Origin: Rostratula benghalensis
Lineage: Eukaryota > Chordata > Aves > Charadriiformes > Rostratulidae
Assembly: GCA_013399305.1 (NCBI GenBank)
Contig: VXAI01000095.1
Location: 2,549,422-2,613,421, forward strand
DNA: 64,000 bases
Reading direction: 5' to 3'
In this document: in pieces, positions 40,955 through 53,765 of the stretch
Layout of the letters: the number at the start of each line of letters is the position of its first letter
Position numbering within the stretch: position 1 is the first letter of the stretch
Made by a program: the position numbers and the translations under genes
Notes under the pieces: model-generated
Seen by the model: only the letters and a program-made list of their open reading frames with translations
Told to the model about the DNA's origin: nothing
The model's database searches: none

Positions 40955-42580
40955 GTCAGCAAGCATGAAACAGAGATGTAGTTGAGCTTATTTTTCAAGG
41001 GCTGTGGTCCCAAAGGCCTCTTTGCAGCTTTGGAAACTTGTCCTGGTTTGCAAAATCCAAGAGCTTTGAAAACTCCTGGGTATGTTTGCACAAAGCTGGG
41101 AGCAGCATGTGCTGAAATAAGTGGTTCTGCTGCCCGTGCCACCTGTTTAGATAACCAAGTAGCACCCCGCCTGCCTGCCAAGCCCCAGGCCTCAAGCAAG
41201 GGCACAAGAATGGGTGGGAGAAGTTGCAGACTGGGAGAGGGTGGATCTTCCTGTGAACTGTTGCCTCTCTCTCTCTGTGTCATACATGAATATCGAAGGT
41301 CTCTGCTGTCATCTTCAAGGATGACTGAGCTTAGCATGAGGATGAAACTGCCCATGTAGGAAATATCTCTATGAGAAACATCCCTTCCTGTCACTCTGAA
41401 GGGATCTTGGCTTAGGTCTGGGTGTGGTGAGAGGCAGTTGCCTTTCCAGCAGAGTCAGGAATGAGTTGGTTTAAGTCAAGAGCTTACTGAGTACCTCCTT
41501 CACTGCAGTTTTTTTTTCAAGCATGGCAGCCTCCAGCATTACTGAAACGTGACTGGTGTAGGCACAGGGTGAAATGGTTTCTTTACTACATAGTAGCTGC
41601 TGCAGCTCTGACCTGTCCCCCGTCCTGCTCTGGTGCTAGAGAGCAAGGTAGGGATTTAAGAGTCCACTCATTTCTGCATCCTCCTGGAAAATTACTCATC
41701 TGATATATAAAAATTGTAAACTGACTGTAGGACTGATGGATCTGTATTATGATGATTACTGTAAGGCTTATCCAGTGTTTGGGGATTTTGCTATAAAGGC
41801 TTAAACTTTTATTCTTATAAAGGGATTGAGCTTGGGTGTCTGAAGCTAAAAGGAGAAGCTTGTACTGTCTGAAATAAACAAAAGATGATGTAGGCAACTT
41901 GTGTGCTCAGTGAATTCAGCACAAAAAGACTGATCAGTAAGCAATGTATGGAGAGTTTTCCAGGACAGACTTATTAGAACTATGTAAGCTGGTAACTAGT
42001 GCCTTGACTCTGCCTGGTAGGACGTGTATTCTCATGCTGGTTGTGAGAACAGAGGTGGGTGGCCCTCTGTCCTTCACAGATCATGTTGAATCGAGCCCCA
42101 GTGACACCAGGTCTTTCTTCTGGACCTGAGAGACTGAATTCTGTGTCTGTCCCTGACACTTAAGAGCTTTAGGGTAGAGTGAAAATGTGCATGAATCTTG
42201 TGGTGCTTACTAGGTCTGGAGACCAGATCTAAACAAGATGAGTTCACCCATCATATTCCACCTTTCTTCCCCAAACCTGCTACGTCTGTTGCCTCCAGTC
42301 AGAGGTAGCGAGATGAGTATCCAGTATCCTATAAAGCAGCGTGGTCTTACACTCCATTTCCAAATCTTTGTTTCTGTTGTTCTACTTATGGGTGGATCAC
42401 AAAAATAATTACCTAAATGAATCAGGCGCCAAAACACCGTAAGTGATTGTGTACTCCCAAGAACAACAATGATTAGGTCACCCTCCTTGCTTATCTCGGG
42501 TTCCCATCCTTAAAATAAGGGCAGCAATATTTTTGCTTTTAAAAGAGCAGGATGAACTTGTTCATGTTTGAAGTATTAAT

Positions 42581-42600
42581 TGTTGTTGTTATTATTATTA
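42581..42600 (+). repeat. Short (TTG)n(TTA)n microsatellite
   Basis: TTG units pass into TTA units over 20 bases. Likely length-variable; no other significance seen. Confidence 0.8.
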
Positions 42601-45069
42601 CTCACATGGAAGACAGGGAAGCACCTAATGAAGTCTGGTTATGTTACAATAGCCCGTGACTGCTATTGTCATGAGTAACACAGCATAAATTTACTAGGCT
42701 CCCTGTTTATACTAATGCAAACTCCACCACGTCGTTGTGGTCCATTACCGACAGATCACCCTGGCCAGGAAGTTCTTATGGTGCTGATCGTTTTGTATTA
42801 CACATCTGTCCGTTCAAAACACAGCAGCCTTGCTCATAAAATAGAGTATCTCTGCATGTGCCTCTGAGCAGGAGCTGCTCAGCATGTTTCCTTGCAGCCT
42901 GGAAATGGCAGGGGCTCTCTGGAGCAATTTCTTCTTTCCTGCTTTAAAAGATACAGCGAGGGAAGCAGCTCGGGCTTCCAGCTGTTGATTTCAGATGCTT
43001 TCCACAGAGCGAGTCCTTTTGGCTATTAGAGAATTGATGCAGAAAACCAAATTCCCTCCAAGTGTGTCTTTGTGCAGGACTAAACGTCGCTCACCCTGTC
43101 TTTTCCTTCCCAGAGAGCGTTTCTAATTATACCTTAATAATTTGCTACAAGTGACCTGTGGTGTGGGGGGTGATAAAATGGGACATTAGGTGTGTATACT
43201 TGGGGAATTAGGAGTGGTGTTGTCTTTGCTGTTGGCTGTCAGACAGGCCTGATGCCGTGTCCCCCATGAGCAGCATCGCAGGGGGAAAGAGCAGCGATAG
43301 AAATGAGCCGTCCTCCCCGGGAGCTCTGCCTGTCCCTCCACGAGCCCAGCAACACCAACCACACACCCCTTTCTGCTTGGGGCCACCTCTTCCCGGTGTC
43401 CTCTGGCCTGTGGCCAGCACCTCTGCCCCCACATCCCCACGGAGGTTTTTGGTGTTCGCCTCTTCCCTCCTCCCAGTGAATCTTCAGCCAAAGGCCACCT
43501 CTGGAAGTCGCCTGCGCGGTGTGTTGCATCAGTCCCAGCACAGCTCATGATTCAGCAGTTGTACAAGTTTCATACCTGTTGGGGACGTGCCAGAAACCAC
43601 AAATGTTCCTAAGCCAGCAACAGCAAAAGGAACTGGGAGTTTCCACTCAGCTAAGACAACGTCTGCAGTAGATTTTCTTGCAAATTGGCTTCATTTCATT
43701 GCCAAGAGACAAGAGCAGGAACAGGATGCCAGGGGATGAGAGCAGGAAAACCAGCATCTGGATTTCTGGAGCCAAGAAAGCCCGAGATCTTAAAGAGAAC
43801 CAGCAGCACATTACTCTGCATTGAAGTCGGTTTAAAGGGAACAAAAGTCCTCCTAGAAGCAAGACCATGAAACCATTAAGTATTTTAAGAAAATCCCAGG
43901 CTGTGAGATCTATTAAAAGAAAACAGTCCTGAGGTGATTGGGAGCAAAATGCAAACATCTTTGCAGGCATCAGTGTGAAAATATCATCATTCAAACAAGT
44001 GTTGGCACAGGGGCAGTCACAGAGGCGTACGAGCTACGTGTCCTGGTGCCAGACCCCCAGCAGAGGGGCTGCCCTGCTGCTGGTGGAGTCCTGTGTAACC
44101 CAAGAAGGGGCATCTCCTGGCATCCTGCGATGCCTCCCGCCAGCTCTGTCTGCCAGAGAGCCAGGAGTGTGTGCCAGCCGTGGCAAGATTGCTTCTCACT
44201 TAGCATAGCAGAGAGACTGGGACACAGCCTTATTAATTTCATTCAGCTGTTGGCTCCAATGAGTTGGGCTGGCAAGGAGAGCTGTGACAGCAAATGCTGT
44301 GCGTTGGGAGCACAGGAAGCCTTGTTCCCTGCCTTCCTCCTCCTCGTTTGCCACCCCCTGCTCCGTGCAGGGCTTTTAAGATCACTGTGGTTTAGGTATG
44401 AGGGGGAAGGGAAGGATCGAGCAGTTGAGGGCTGGCAATAGAGTAGCTGGTCTGTGCTCAGTTGTGAGGTAGCCAAGATAGCAGTGATGGGCATCCAGTG
44501 TCTAGGAAAGAAGGGAGTAGCTACAGTGCAATGAAGGAGTGGGAGGGTTCACTGTCTGCTCCAGCCCGTGGGTGATGGCTTACCTTGGGAAAAGTAGTGT
44601 GTAAATGGGCAGAGTGTGGGGAGTGAGGGGAGAAAGAGGAGAGGGTGAAGAACCAAGCCTGGTCCATCCTGGATTGTCATCCTGCATTAAATTAAAATGT
44701 CCCAGGCCAAGTCTGCTGATGTTGAACCTCTTGTCAGGTGATTCTCTCTTCTGCTTTTCCCCTCCCAAAGTGAAAACTTCTGGCAGCCTGTGCTTAACAG
44801 TGTGGGTTGCAGGCAGAGATGGGGATCCCCTTGAACTGTGAACTGTTGTAGGCACAGGAATCCTCTCTAAACAGCCTTGAAGTCATTTTCCCAACACGCT
44901 TGGATTGGAAGCGTGTGCCAGATCCACATAAGGGCTGCTTGGCTGTGATCAAACAGAAGGCTTAATGACGGGAGATGCAAATGACTGCTATGGCTGCTGG
45001 TTGAAGACAGTCTGAGCAGAAGTGGGAGGCTGAGTGCTTGTGGAGCTGCTCCACGTTAAGCTGGTGTGA

Positions 45070-45100
45070 GGGGGTGGGGGTTGGAGTGGGGCTGAGGGGG
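45070..45100 (+). other. G-quadruplex-prone G-rich stretch
   Basis: Runs of 5, 5, 4 and 5 G are separated by loops of 1, 7 and 4 bases, which satisfies the usual G-quadruplex rule on the plus strand. More G-runs follow to 45117. Confidence 0.6.
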
Positions 45101-45430
45101 TGTCAGTGTCTGGGGGTGACGTAAGGGCTCAGCTGTGCACGGGGGCAAGATGTACACACATGGCTTAAGCAGGACTCTGAGCTCTGTCAGCATTTGGTGT
45201 GGCTTTGAAAAAGTTGCATTTGAGGAGTAATTTTAGGCATCAGTTGTGTGCAAGAGAGAAGGACGGTGCTCTTGGCTCCGCCTGGACTTTCCTACCAGCT
45301 CCCGTGGTGCATAACCGATGGATTACCTCCCTTCCCACATACGCTGCGCCGTGTTTGATAGTGAAGTGTTTCGCTGCTTGGTTTGGGCTTCTGCCTGGGA
45401 AAAAATACATACTTGGCACCCAATCAACAG

Positions 45431-45440
45431 CTATTTATAG
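45431..45440. promoter_or_regulatory. Perfect MEF2-type site CTATTTATAG
   Basis: Second of three identical palindromic MEF2-consensus 10-mers in the window, in otherwise unannotated intergenic DNA. Confidence 0.35.
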
Positions 45441-47429
45441 CAGCAGTTCCTAGAAGAAAGTGTGATAGCTGCGGAAAACAAGGAATTGCCAAATAATCCT
45501 GTAGAGAGCAGCAAATTACACACCTTCCCCCAGCCCCGCACACACCAGTGGCCTCAAATCCTAGTGAGAAGTGGTACCAAGTGGCTTAACAAAGGAAACA
45601 TTGCCAATAATCAACAAGGACAGCCTAAGAGACCTGCATGAAACTGCCACGTTGTGAGCAACAGCCCATGTGAAAAGTCATGCGAGCTTGTTGTCCTTCT
45701 GAGATATCCTGTGGAAACAGACCCCAAGGACACAGAGACTGGGTTCTCCAGCAAACAGACATGGCTCAGTGTCTTTGAAGATGCCTCCACTAGTAAATAG
45801 CAATCTGTGCTTCAGATTTTTCCAGTCCTCAGATCTTTCATGGCTTTGCTGCACATTGTAAATAAAGGATCTGCTAAAGAAGAAAATACCTCTCTAGCGT
45901 GACCTCTGAAGTGGGTACCTGTACAGCTGTGGGATTGGTGGTTCCCATCAGGTGGATGCAGTTTTTTCGTCAAATGTTTCCCTTCTTATAACTCACAGGC
46001 AGCAGATGTTTCTCAGCCTTGTTAGGAGCTGATGGGCAGAGGTCTGCAGGTAAAGCCAAGCTTTGTTTTTCCCCTCTGCCTGGTCAGCTCTTCCACCAGG
46101 GTGACCTTGACCCCTCCTGGGCCGAGGGAGGTCAGTGTATAATTGAGCCTTGAACCCAAATACGTAAAAACAACAACAGGACCAAACCCACAAACCAGTC
46201 ATTACCAAACTTGTCTGTGGAGCAGAGAGTCCTGTCCAGTATATCATAGTGCCTCCTTCCCAGGACTTCTCTGTAAACACCATTTACGTGGTGTGTTTAT
46301 ACAATCCACGAGCTCCCTGCAGTTCTGTGATACCTTCACTTGTTCCACCCACTGGACTAGTTGAAACAGGCCCTACTCTACAGGGTTTTCGTTGTTTGCT
46401 TACTTTATACACCTGCAATTTCCTGGTTTATACGTCCAAAGATGTTTTGTAGTCTTTAATTTAGTATTATTCATAGATTTTATTGAGTATTAGTTAACTG
46501 TAAAGCACTTTAATGGGCAATGTCTTTTTAATTATATATGGCAAACCCTATAGAAACAAAGGAAAATTGACCCAACTTGTAAACTGGATGGTTTACAAAG
46601 AGCCTTAAGGTGACTGAGCATCACTTTCCTGTTTTATTGTATTTCACACATTTCCCAACTCCTGTCAATTCAGATCACACCTGACTTCTCTTTCCTGAAG
46701 CAGCCTCCACAGGCAGCGCGGCTGCCCCTTCTCCCTCCAGCCCGGAGCCAAACCCCAGCCTCTTGTCAGTGATTTTAGGCAGGGGGAAGGAGACTGACAC
46801 AGTCTCGTGGAGTTTGCTTTTCCTGCTGCTCACTGGAAATGTACAAAATGCTGTTTTTCTGAATGCTGCTGGGAGACTTCGCCTCTGCTCGTGGGACCAA
46901 ATGCTTTGCCTGCAGCGCCTTGTCCCCAGATGATTCCCCTGTGCTCTTCCCAAGGCTTCTCCCACTGCCCTCTCGTTTCTCTGCTTTTCATTGTCCCTCT
47001 CATGCAAACCTGCAAAATACAAGAGAAGCTCTCCTCTCCCAGAAACCTGGGTTGACACCTCTCTTGATGCTGGAACCTATGCCTGTGTTTTGGGGAGGCT
47101 GCTGCTGTCACGGCACCGTCTCATCATAAAGTTTGACTATTTCCTACAATCATCTTATAAAAAAAACCCCTTTCAATCCTGTTGAGGTTGTGATGCTGTC
47201 CTGTCTACCGTGGAAATGGCCGAGAAGCATTTTTACATCTGACTCTTCAAAGGCTAAATGACTTTGTGTTGGTTAATGTACCTTCTTTCTGCAGGAAAAG
47301 CTGCCGTAAGCGCTGAGATAATCTCTGCCCTTTTTTGAGGTATCCATCAAACGCTGTCTGGCACATCACTGAAGTGTGAGATGCAGCTCTGCTTTGTACT
47401 GTTGGAATATGTTTGAATATCAGCCACGC

Positions 47430-47650
47430 CGTATCCTGGACGTGGCATTAATTAAACAGAACGGCCCTGCTTCAGGCCCCAATGGACAAGCATCCACACG
47501 GCAACTGTGAGCCCTGTCGGCAGCAAGAGATTAAGGAATTAATTGGCAGGGTTAATCTCCATGTCAGGGTTGGAAATGAATTGTTAATTTGTTTGGTTTG
47601 AGTGTAAAGTCCTCTCCCAGCGACGGCAGGTGGGGTCACGTGAGAAAAAA
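47430..47650. promoter_or_regulatory. Candidate conserved non-coding element with homeodomain motifs
   Basis: Dense motif content: CATTAATTAAAC, GGAATTAATTGG, GGGTTAATCTCC (Otx/bicoid-like), and CACGTG at the right edge. It abuts the orphan CpG patch. Deep conservation is my inference from composition. Confidence 0.35.
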
Positions 47651-47689
47651 GCCTGGGAGGCTGCCCTTCCTGGGGACCTTCCTATTTAA

Positions 47690-48010
47690 CACCTCCTGAA
47701 TGCTTTGCCCCCCGCGACGTGGGAGACTCCTGCGCGGGGTCGGAGGAGCAGGTTGTGCCGGTCGTGCCGCTCGCGTGTGAGCTCCGTCCTTGGGGATGGC
47801 GGCAGGGCCAGGAGCTGGGAGAGAGAGGGCCTGGCTGCAGCTTGGAAGGGCCCTTTCGTGTCACAGCTTTTCTCTGGCTCCCTTCCGATGGCTGCACTGT
47901 GGATACTGGCTCGGGCCAAGCTGCTCTGGGATCTGAGCGGGAGGGAAAGTCGTGCTGACACCGAACCGCTGCTGTTGGGGCGAGTGGTACCAGCCTTGCA
48001 CACAGTGTCC
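47690..48010. promoter_or_regulatory. Orphan CpG-rich patch
   Basis: I count 12 CpG in 47701-47820 and 8 more to 48000, against a CpG-poor neighbourhood. No gene starts here that I can recognise; the open frames on both strands reflect the GC content. A TATTTAA stretch lies just to the left (about 47682). It may be the promoter of a non-coding transcript or a CpG-rich enhancer. Confidence 0.5.
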
Positions 48011-48397
48011 AAAACTTGATAGGCTTGTGGGGACACTAAACCCTCCCAGAAAGTTCTCTGCTGCTCCAGGATGCTGTAGGAAGAGAATCTGTCAGATCAG
48101 TTAATGCTTTTCCCTTTCTACTTCCATTTTATACTCGTGAAAGCAGAATATTTTCATTGTGGTATCTTTCTAATCTGTTAAGGCTAATACATTGGTCACG
48201 TCACGTTAAGGCATGGGATGAAAGAACTTCAGGGTTTACATTATTTAAATGAAAATTTAACTTTTTGTCACTTGTGCTCTGTTTTGTGCATTGATTAATC
48301 TAATTAGTTCAGCAATAAGAATCACTTTCTTCTTACATTGTGCTCTGAGCTGGTGTTAACATAACAAATACAGGCACAATCACCTTCTGCTGTTGTC

Positions 48398-48459
48398 TGT
48401 GACAGTCAGTGGTGAGCCACCTCCCTGTGTGACAGTCAGTGGTGAGCCACCTCCCTGTG
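48398..48459 (+). repeat. Perfect 30-bp tandem duplication
   Basis: A 30-bp unit (beginning TGTGACAGTCAGTGGTGAGC) is repeated with no mismatch, spanning 62 bases at an exact period of 30. The lack of any difference suggests a recent local duplication and likely copy-number variation. Confidence 0.95.
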
Positions 48460-51084
48460 CCCAGCACCTCATTGATGGGGAGGCTGATGCTGATCCAAGG
48501 TGCTGTAAAATAATGAGTTTTTCAGAGCCAAAATTAATATTTGGCTGGGTTGAGCCTCCATAGCTGCATCCTGTCTCTGTGCAGTGTGTGTCACCACATC
48601 TGACACCAAGTCCTGCCAGTCACAGGAGTTGGGGGCAAGTGGCTGGTTTTGGTGTCCAGGTTATATCCCCTTCTGGAGGAGCACTCCCTGCTGAGTCTGT
48701 GTTCTCTGCCCGGCACCAACTGCTCCTCCTTTCCGTACCTGCCCGATTTCCCTACTTGTCCAGCACCCATCCCACACCTGGAACTGCCTTCCATTTTTAC
48801 CTCTGGTCTCCTTCTGTTTAATAAGACTAGAAATGTCTTTGTGCTGCGTTCTGTTTGTGTGAGCCTGCAGTTGCTGAAGCTGGGTCTTGTGCTAGGAGCA
48901 GAGTATCAATGAGCAGTTTTGCTTGAGAGGGGAGAGCAGGGCAAGGGTGCCCACAGGGGCTTGGGACACTTGAGTAGAGCTAGAAGCAAAGCAGAAGGGC
49001 TGGACTGATGCTTGGGTGATGTTTTGTTGTTAGGCTGTCACAGCTGCTGAGCGCCAAGTAAAAATAGGCTTGACTTTGGTACCCTTAATCTTGACCACTG
49101 TTAGTTGAGACCACAGATAATAAGAAACTGCCATCAGTTGACCCAGGGGACATCTTGTGCGTTTGAACAAAGATGTTTGGGGCTGCTCTGCATTTTTCAG
49201 CTTATTTGAAGCAACCCATTTGTCTGTCGAGCACCAGCACTTGCTCCTGCTTTCACCTTGCCCTTCACGTTCTCTCCACCCTACGAGCAGCCAGATGGTT
49301 GAACGGCAGCCAAAATTAAGAGGGATTTCCTTTTTTCTTTTGAAGTGACGGGTGCTCAGAGATTTATCAGGAGTGCAGTTGTACTTCATCAGATAGAGTC
49401 TGTCCTGTGTAACTAAGAAGGCCCACAGCACGTTGCTAGCACAAGCAGCTACTCTGGTGAAGTCCTGCTTGAGCTGCCATTTTGCATTCCATGTAAAACT
49501 CTGCTTTTTTGGGTTTGTGACTTTTAACTGTTCTTAATCAGGTGTCCTCAAATGCCGGCATCATGGTGATGTTCTTGTGTGGCTTAGGTGCACTCTCATT
49601 TCACTGTTAAGCAACCATGACCACTACATCATTTGGAACGAGACTGTCACCCTGTCTACCCTGCATTCCAAATTTTAATATCAAAAATGAATGACCGGGT
49701 TCATCACAGACCTAATTAGTTCTTTAGAGAATCCGTGCAGTAGCCTGTACTATCCGTACTGATGTTAAGATATTATATAATCAGCTTTAGAAAATGCCAC
49801 CATCTGAAAGCTTGTTTCTGTGTCCCTGTGCTCAGTCACTATCCTCAGGAGAGAACCGAAAATCAGCGTGATTTTGCTAGAAAATAGGCGTTTCTGTTGT
49901 GGGGTTTTGGTTTTTTGGGTGTGTGTGATAGAGCAATGGATTATCTTCAAATCAGCTTAAAACTGTGCTCTCCAAACACTTCTTTCCCTGGTATATATAG
50001 ATTTTAAAAAGTGAGTTAAGATGTTCCCTTTTGCTGTTGAAAGAGGACAGTGAAGTAATGGAATGGACTATTTTGATGGTGTGGAACGTGCCCCAGGAGG
50101 CGATTAAATCTCTCTTACTCTGTGTGTGAACTCTGTGTTTCCCTGCAAACCTCCCAAATATCAGCAGAGGTGCAGAGACACCTGCAGTGTCTGCTCTGTA
50201 CCTCTAAGGCACAGCACATCGTTTACTACCTGGTTAAACAGTAAACATATTTTAATAGGCAATTAGTTTGTTGAGCGACATAGTCCCCTATACAACTGAG
50301 ATGGAATTATTTCTGTGACCTTAGCAGTGGGCTACTTTAGGCTCATTTAGTAAAAAAAGGTTTTAGAAATCTAAAAGTTGAGGTTTTGCATTTTCCCATG
50401 AGTGAGTTATGACCCCTTCTGCAAGCTCCAGAGCTTCACCACTGATCCTGGAGTATCTTTGGCTGGATTTCCTAAGGAGAGGGTTGCTGTCTTCCCTCCA
50501 AAGTAGAACTGGGAAGATGGAATCAACTGTTCCTGTTGTTGTTCCTTAAATCTTTGGGAAGCAGGACCCTCGCTGAGGCTTCAGCAGCTCATTTATGGTG
50601 CAGGCAAGCTGCAGGGTAGATAATATTTGTTGAGTTTCCCATGGTAGGAGGGACTCTGCTTTACTCCTCCTGTGCTGGGCTTGTAAAGTTGTTCTGATCT
50701 ATTTAGATCAATGAATCACGCAGTAAAGCTAATCTTGTTGAAAGGAAACACAATAAAATTTCTGGTAAGATTAATACATGAGATGAGAAATCCAGTTAGA
50801 AGGGACACCCTGCCACTTCCACCATTATGGGTAAGGTCCCCATGGTGAAGACCTGTATCTTACACAGTAACTAGAGGTGGGAGCAGGCCCCATTTCATAA
50901 ATTTATTCCAAGTCCTGGATATGGATAGTTCGAGGGACTAAAGCAGCAGCAGGTGAAAGCAAAGTTCCAGGCTGAGAAAAGGAATTAGGAGATGGGGTGT
51001 GTGTTCAAAGGTGGTAGAAAGCAAGTAGTTCTTTGACATGGCAGCCCTGTGTCTTACAGACACCAGAACAGAAATGAGGAGCAC
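48460..51084. other. Intergenic, downstream of ARRDC4
   Basis: Ordinary sequence between the tandem duplication and the inferred ARRDC4 3' end. No repeat family or gene recognised. Confidence 0.6.
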
Positions 51085-53708
51085 AGTGAAGGTTTGACAC
51101 TTTTATTAACAAAGAACCCATGGGGCTCATTCATTAGTACAAAATACAATCATGTTCCTGTATGTTAAACAGCATGGTTGTGGTATTTTATTTTTTTTTA
51201 ATTTTTTATTTTGTCTCTTTTAAACTGTTTCACAGTTATCAAAACAAAGCCCCTGCAGATTGAACTTATTATTGTGCAAACAGTAATTATTTTAAGGATC
51301 AATTTCTGCACTAAGCCAAGTGTCAGAGAGCAGAATTTAATCTTTTTGCCCCTCCTTTGAAGGGTCATGTGTGCTTCCTAAGAAACACATTATACTTGTT
51401 TGTCTTTTTTGCAGCAAACAATCTAAGGCCACAGTTTATCTGCAAATAATAAAAAACAACTCAAAGATTTTAAGGAAAAAAAACCCAAAGCACGTCTTTA
51501 CCCTTCATGCTCTTGTTTGCTTGACCATGTTTATACCAGGTAGCACACATCACCTATCAGGCATTACAGTCCAAAAAAGCACCTAATATTCTTTTAAGCT
51601 AATATTTTGACTTATTAACATGCAAGTTCATACACAGCCACATTACTTTTCAAGTAACTATAATGGTATTGGCTTAAGGAAAATATGTTTGTTCCCTTTT
51701 CCAGGTGATGTGAATGAAATCCTGCATTGAGTGCACGGGCACAGGCCGTTGCTTAAATAAAAAGGCATGAGAGCTACATCTCGAGACTTGCAGGTAAATA
51801 TTTTTAGAATGTCCTTTCAAAAACATGCACTCAAATTTTGGTTAAAGCTGCGTTTGCTATAGAAGACAATACTTCAAAGTTGCAAATGAAAAAAGTAACT
51901 GCAGTTTGGAAACGTGAATCTCAGTGGGTATGTCTTACACTGATGTAAAAGTAACTTGAGGTGAAGTGCTAGAAAATCAGACAGACAATGTAAGGAAGTC
52001 CTACCAAAAGAAGACTAAAAATATATATCCGTGTATGCCTGTAGAAAAATCCCTGCTTCTTAAATGAAGACAGATCTCATAAAAACCATTTAATTTTTTT
52101 TTCAAACTGCAGTTATTGATGAAATGAAGGAAACTCAGTTGCTATTCTTGTAGTTCTCAGAAAGTATAATGTTTTACCACATGGGTTTTAACCCCAGACC
52201 CTCCTGTAAGATGTATGGAATAGTTGTAGTAGTTTGAAATCCCCTGTAGTTTAAAGACTCAACTGTAAACGTGCGTATCGAAAATGCTGTGTTTCTTCTC
52301 CTTTAAGTAATCTTTTGATGGTGACTGATTCCAATTCCTTGGCAGGAAGCAAACATTCTACTTTAAAGGAAGGCAGCAGAAGGGCCAAGTATAATGCTGT
52401 GCCTTCAACTCTTAGCAGCAACAAACTCTGTTCTAAATGACCTGAGGAAGAAAACATTAAAATATTGCACCAAAACAAAGTTAAACAGCAAAAACAAACA
52501 AGGAAACACACAAACAAAAAAAATAGTCTGGATAGCAAATGACCAGTGCAGCCCCTGGCAACAGATCTCTGGACAAAAAATGCAGGAGTAATGAAAAGCT
52601 TTGTGCCATTACCAGAGGATTTTGCTCCCCCGATGTCTGCTTCACTTCAGTTATAAGCTATGTCTATTCTGGGTATATTTACACCTCTCCCTACGCCTCC
52701 CATCTCATTGCTAGTCACAGAAACCATTTAGGGTCCCTTTTAGAACCTTGAAGTATACTGGAGCTTTAACAAGACTTTTTTTTTTTTTTTTGGTCTCAAT
52801 TCTGACCGTAAGTAAATATCCAAAACAGAGGTAGGCTTATAAAGGCTTCTGAATAAATAAGTATTGTCCATTTTGCTAAGTATTCCTGCTGCTGGCAAAA
52901 GGCTTCTCCCTTGCCATGCTTCCCATTATCATGCTATCCATAGGCTTAAGATGCAGAAAAAGAACTCACAGTAGAAGAGGCTAGAATAATTCCCTTAAGA
53001 AATCCCTTGAAAGAAAGCATAGTGCATAAGCTCTTATCAAAGTTCAATTTTCTTTTACATACTTGTGTCTTTCATTCAGTAACTGGTTGCCTTCATGATA
53101 TTGTGTAATAGCTACTCTTTCATCCACGGTGTCTTTCCAGTCACTACACATGATGAAGTACCACCACTTGGCAGCTGTTGGAAGGGCAGGTTCTCATGAG
53201 ATACAGTTAGGGTAGTGTGAAGACATCACTCCGTGTTTTAGTAGTGTTCCTTTCTTGGATGCAGAGAGTGCAAAACTGAAGGCCCTTGAACACTGGAATC
53301 TTTTGGAAATGTTTTCTTACCCCACATTCTGTTCTACTACACAAGTTCTACCACAGAAGTTCTCAACATAATTACAGAAATTCTTCCAGAGTGTTCCAAA
53401 CAAAATAGAAATTATTTTTTTTTCTTCAGAAGATCCTTACATCTCCTTGCACTTTAGTAGATCCACTTTTTAGAAGTATTATTTCCAGGTACTTCTCAAG
53501 CAGCTGCTCCCACAGTATCCTCTGTGCAGACTAATCCAGCAGATTCTCTTCCATCATCAAACATGCTCATACCTCCCTCTCCATTTTCTTTTCCCTCTCT
53601 TGTACACAACCTTAAGTTTTGAAAAAGAAAACGGTTTCCTTTTTAGCTGCACTATTGGCCTAAGCAGCAGAAAGATTAAGACATTCATCACAACGATGCC
53701 CATCCTCT
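51085..53708 (-). other. ARRDC4: ARRDC4 3' untranslated region (inferred extent)
   Basis: The sequence after the stop codon is AT-rich with no other coding signal. Three AATAAA signals on the minus strand lie at 51210-51205, 51192-51187 and 51107-51102; the last is followed by U- and GU-rich sequence and is the best guess for the main end. Several ATTTA motifs are present on the mRNA sense, for example near 51745, 51795 and 52815, suggesting an unstable transcript as in the related TXNIP. A run of 16 A on the mRNA sense lies at 52791-52776. The extent is inferred from poly(A) signals only. Confidence 0.65.
51102..51107 (-). terminator. Distal AATAAA poly(A) signal of ARRDC4
   Basis: AATAAA on the minus strand, followed on the mRNA sense by AGTGTC and then a U/GU-rich stretch (TTCTGTTCTGGTGTCTGT). 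This is a plausible cleavage signal. Two other AATAAA hexamers lie 80-105 bases earlier in the transcript. Confidence 0.5.
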
Positions 53709-53765
53709 TCAGAGCATGAATGAAATGGGCTGAACTTCTTCTACATCAGTTGGATGTGGATCAAT
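53709..53765 (-). CDS. ARRDC4: ARRDC4 coding exon 8, terminal (residues 416-433 and stop)
   Basis: Acceptor TCTCTCTAG ends at 53766 and the stop TGA is at 53711-53709. It encodes IDPHPTDVEEVQPISFML, matching the mammalian C-terminus closely (DPHP, DVEE, QP, SF). The preceding intron is only 113 bp. Too short for a standard ORF call. Confidence 0.94.
   Translation of the reverse strand: MDPHPTDVEEVQPISFML

Larger units (their letters stand above)
27583..47429. other. Intergenic, no gene recognised
   Basis: About 20 kb of low-repeat sequence. Complex AT-rich blocks that may be regulatory lie at 28590-28680, 30420-30620, 31340-31640, 32220-32500, 37190-37560 and 39985-40220. Frames of up to 182 codons (40846-41394, minus) include translated homopolymer and look spurious. 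Confidence 0.6.

Noticed and set aside
40846..41394. 182-codon minus-strand ORF
   Set aside because: It translates the poly(T) tract into a lysine run and has no recognisable family; chance ORF.
43186..43550. Coding exon in a locally GC-rich stretch
   Set aside because: Open frames exist on both strands with no matching splice sites or recognised peptide; likely composition.
48398..48459. CRISPR-like or satellite array
   Set aside because: Only two units of 30 bp with no spacers, in vertebrate DNA; a simple tandem duplication.
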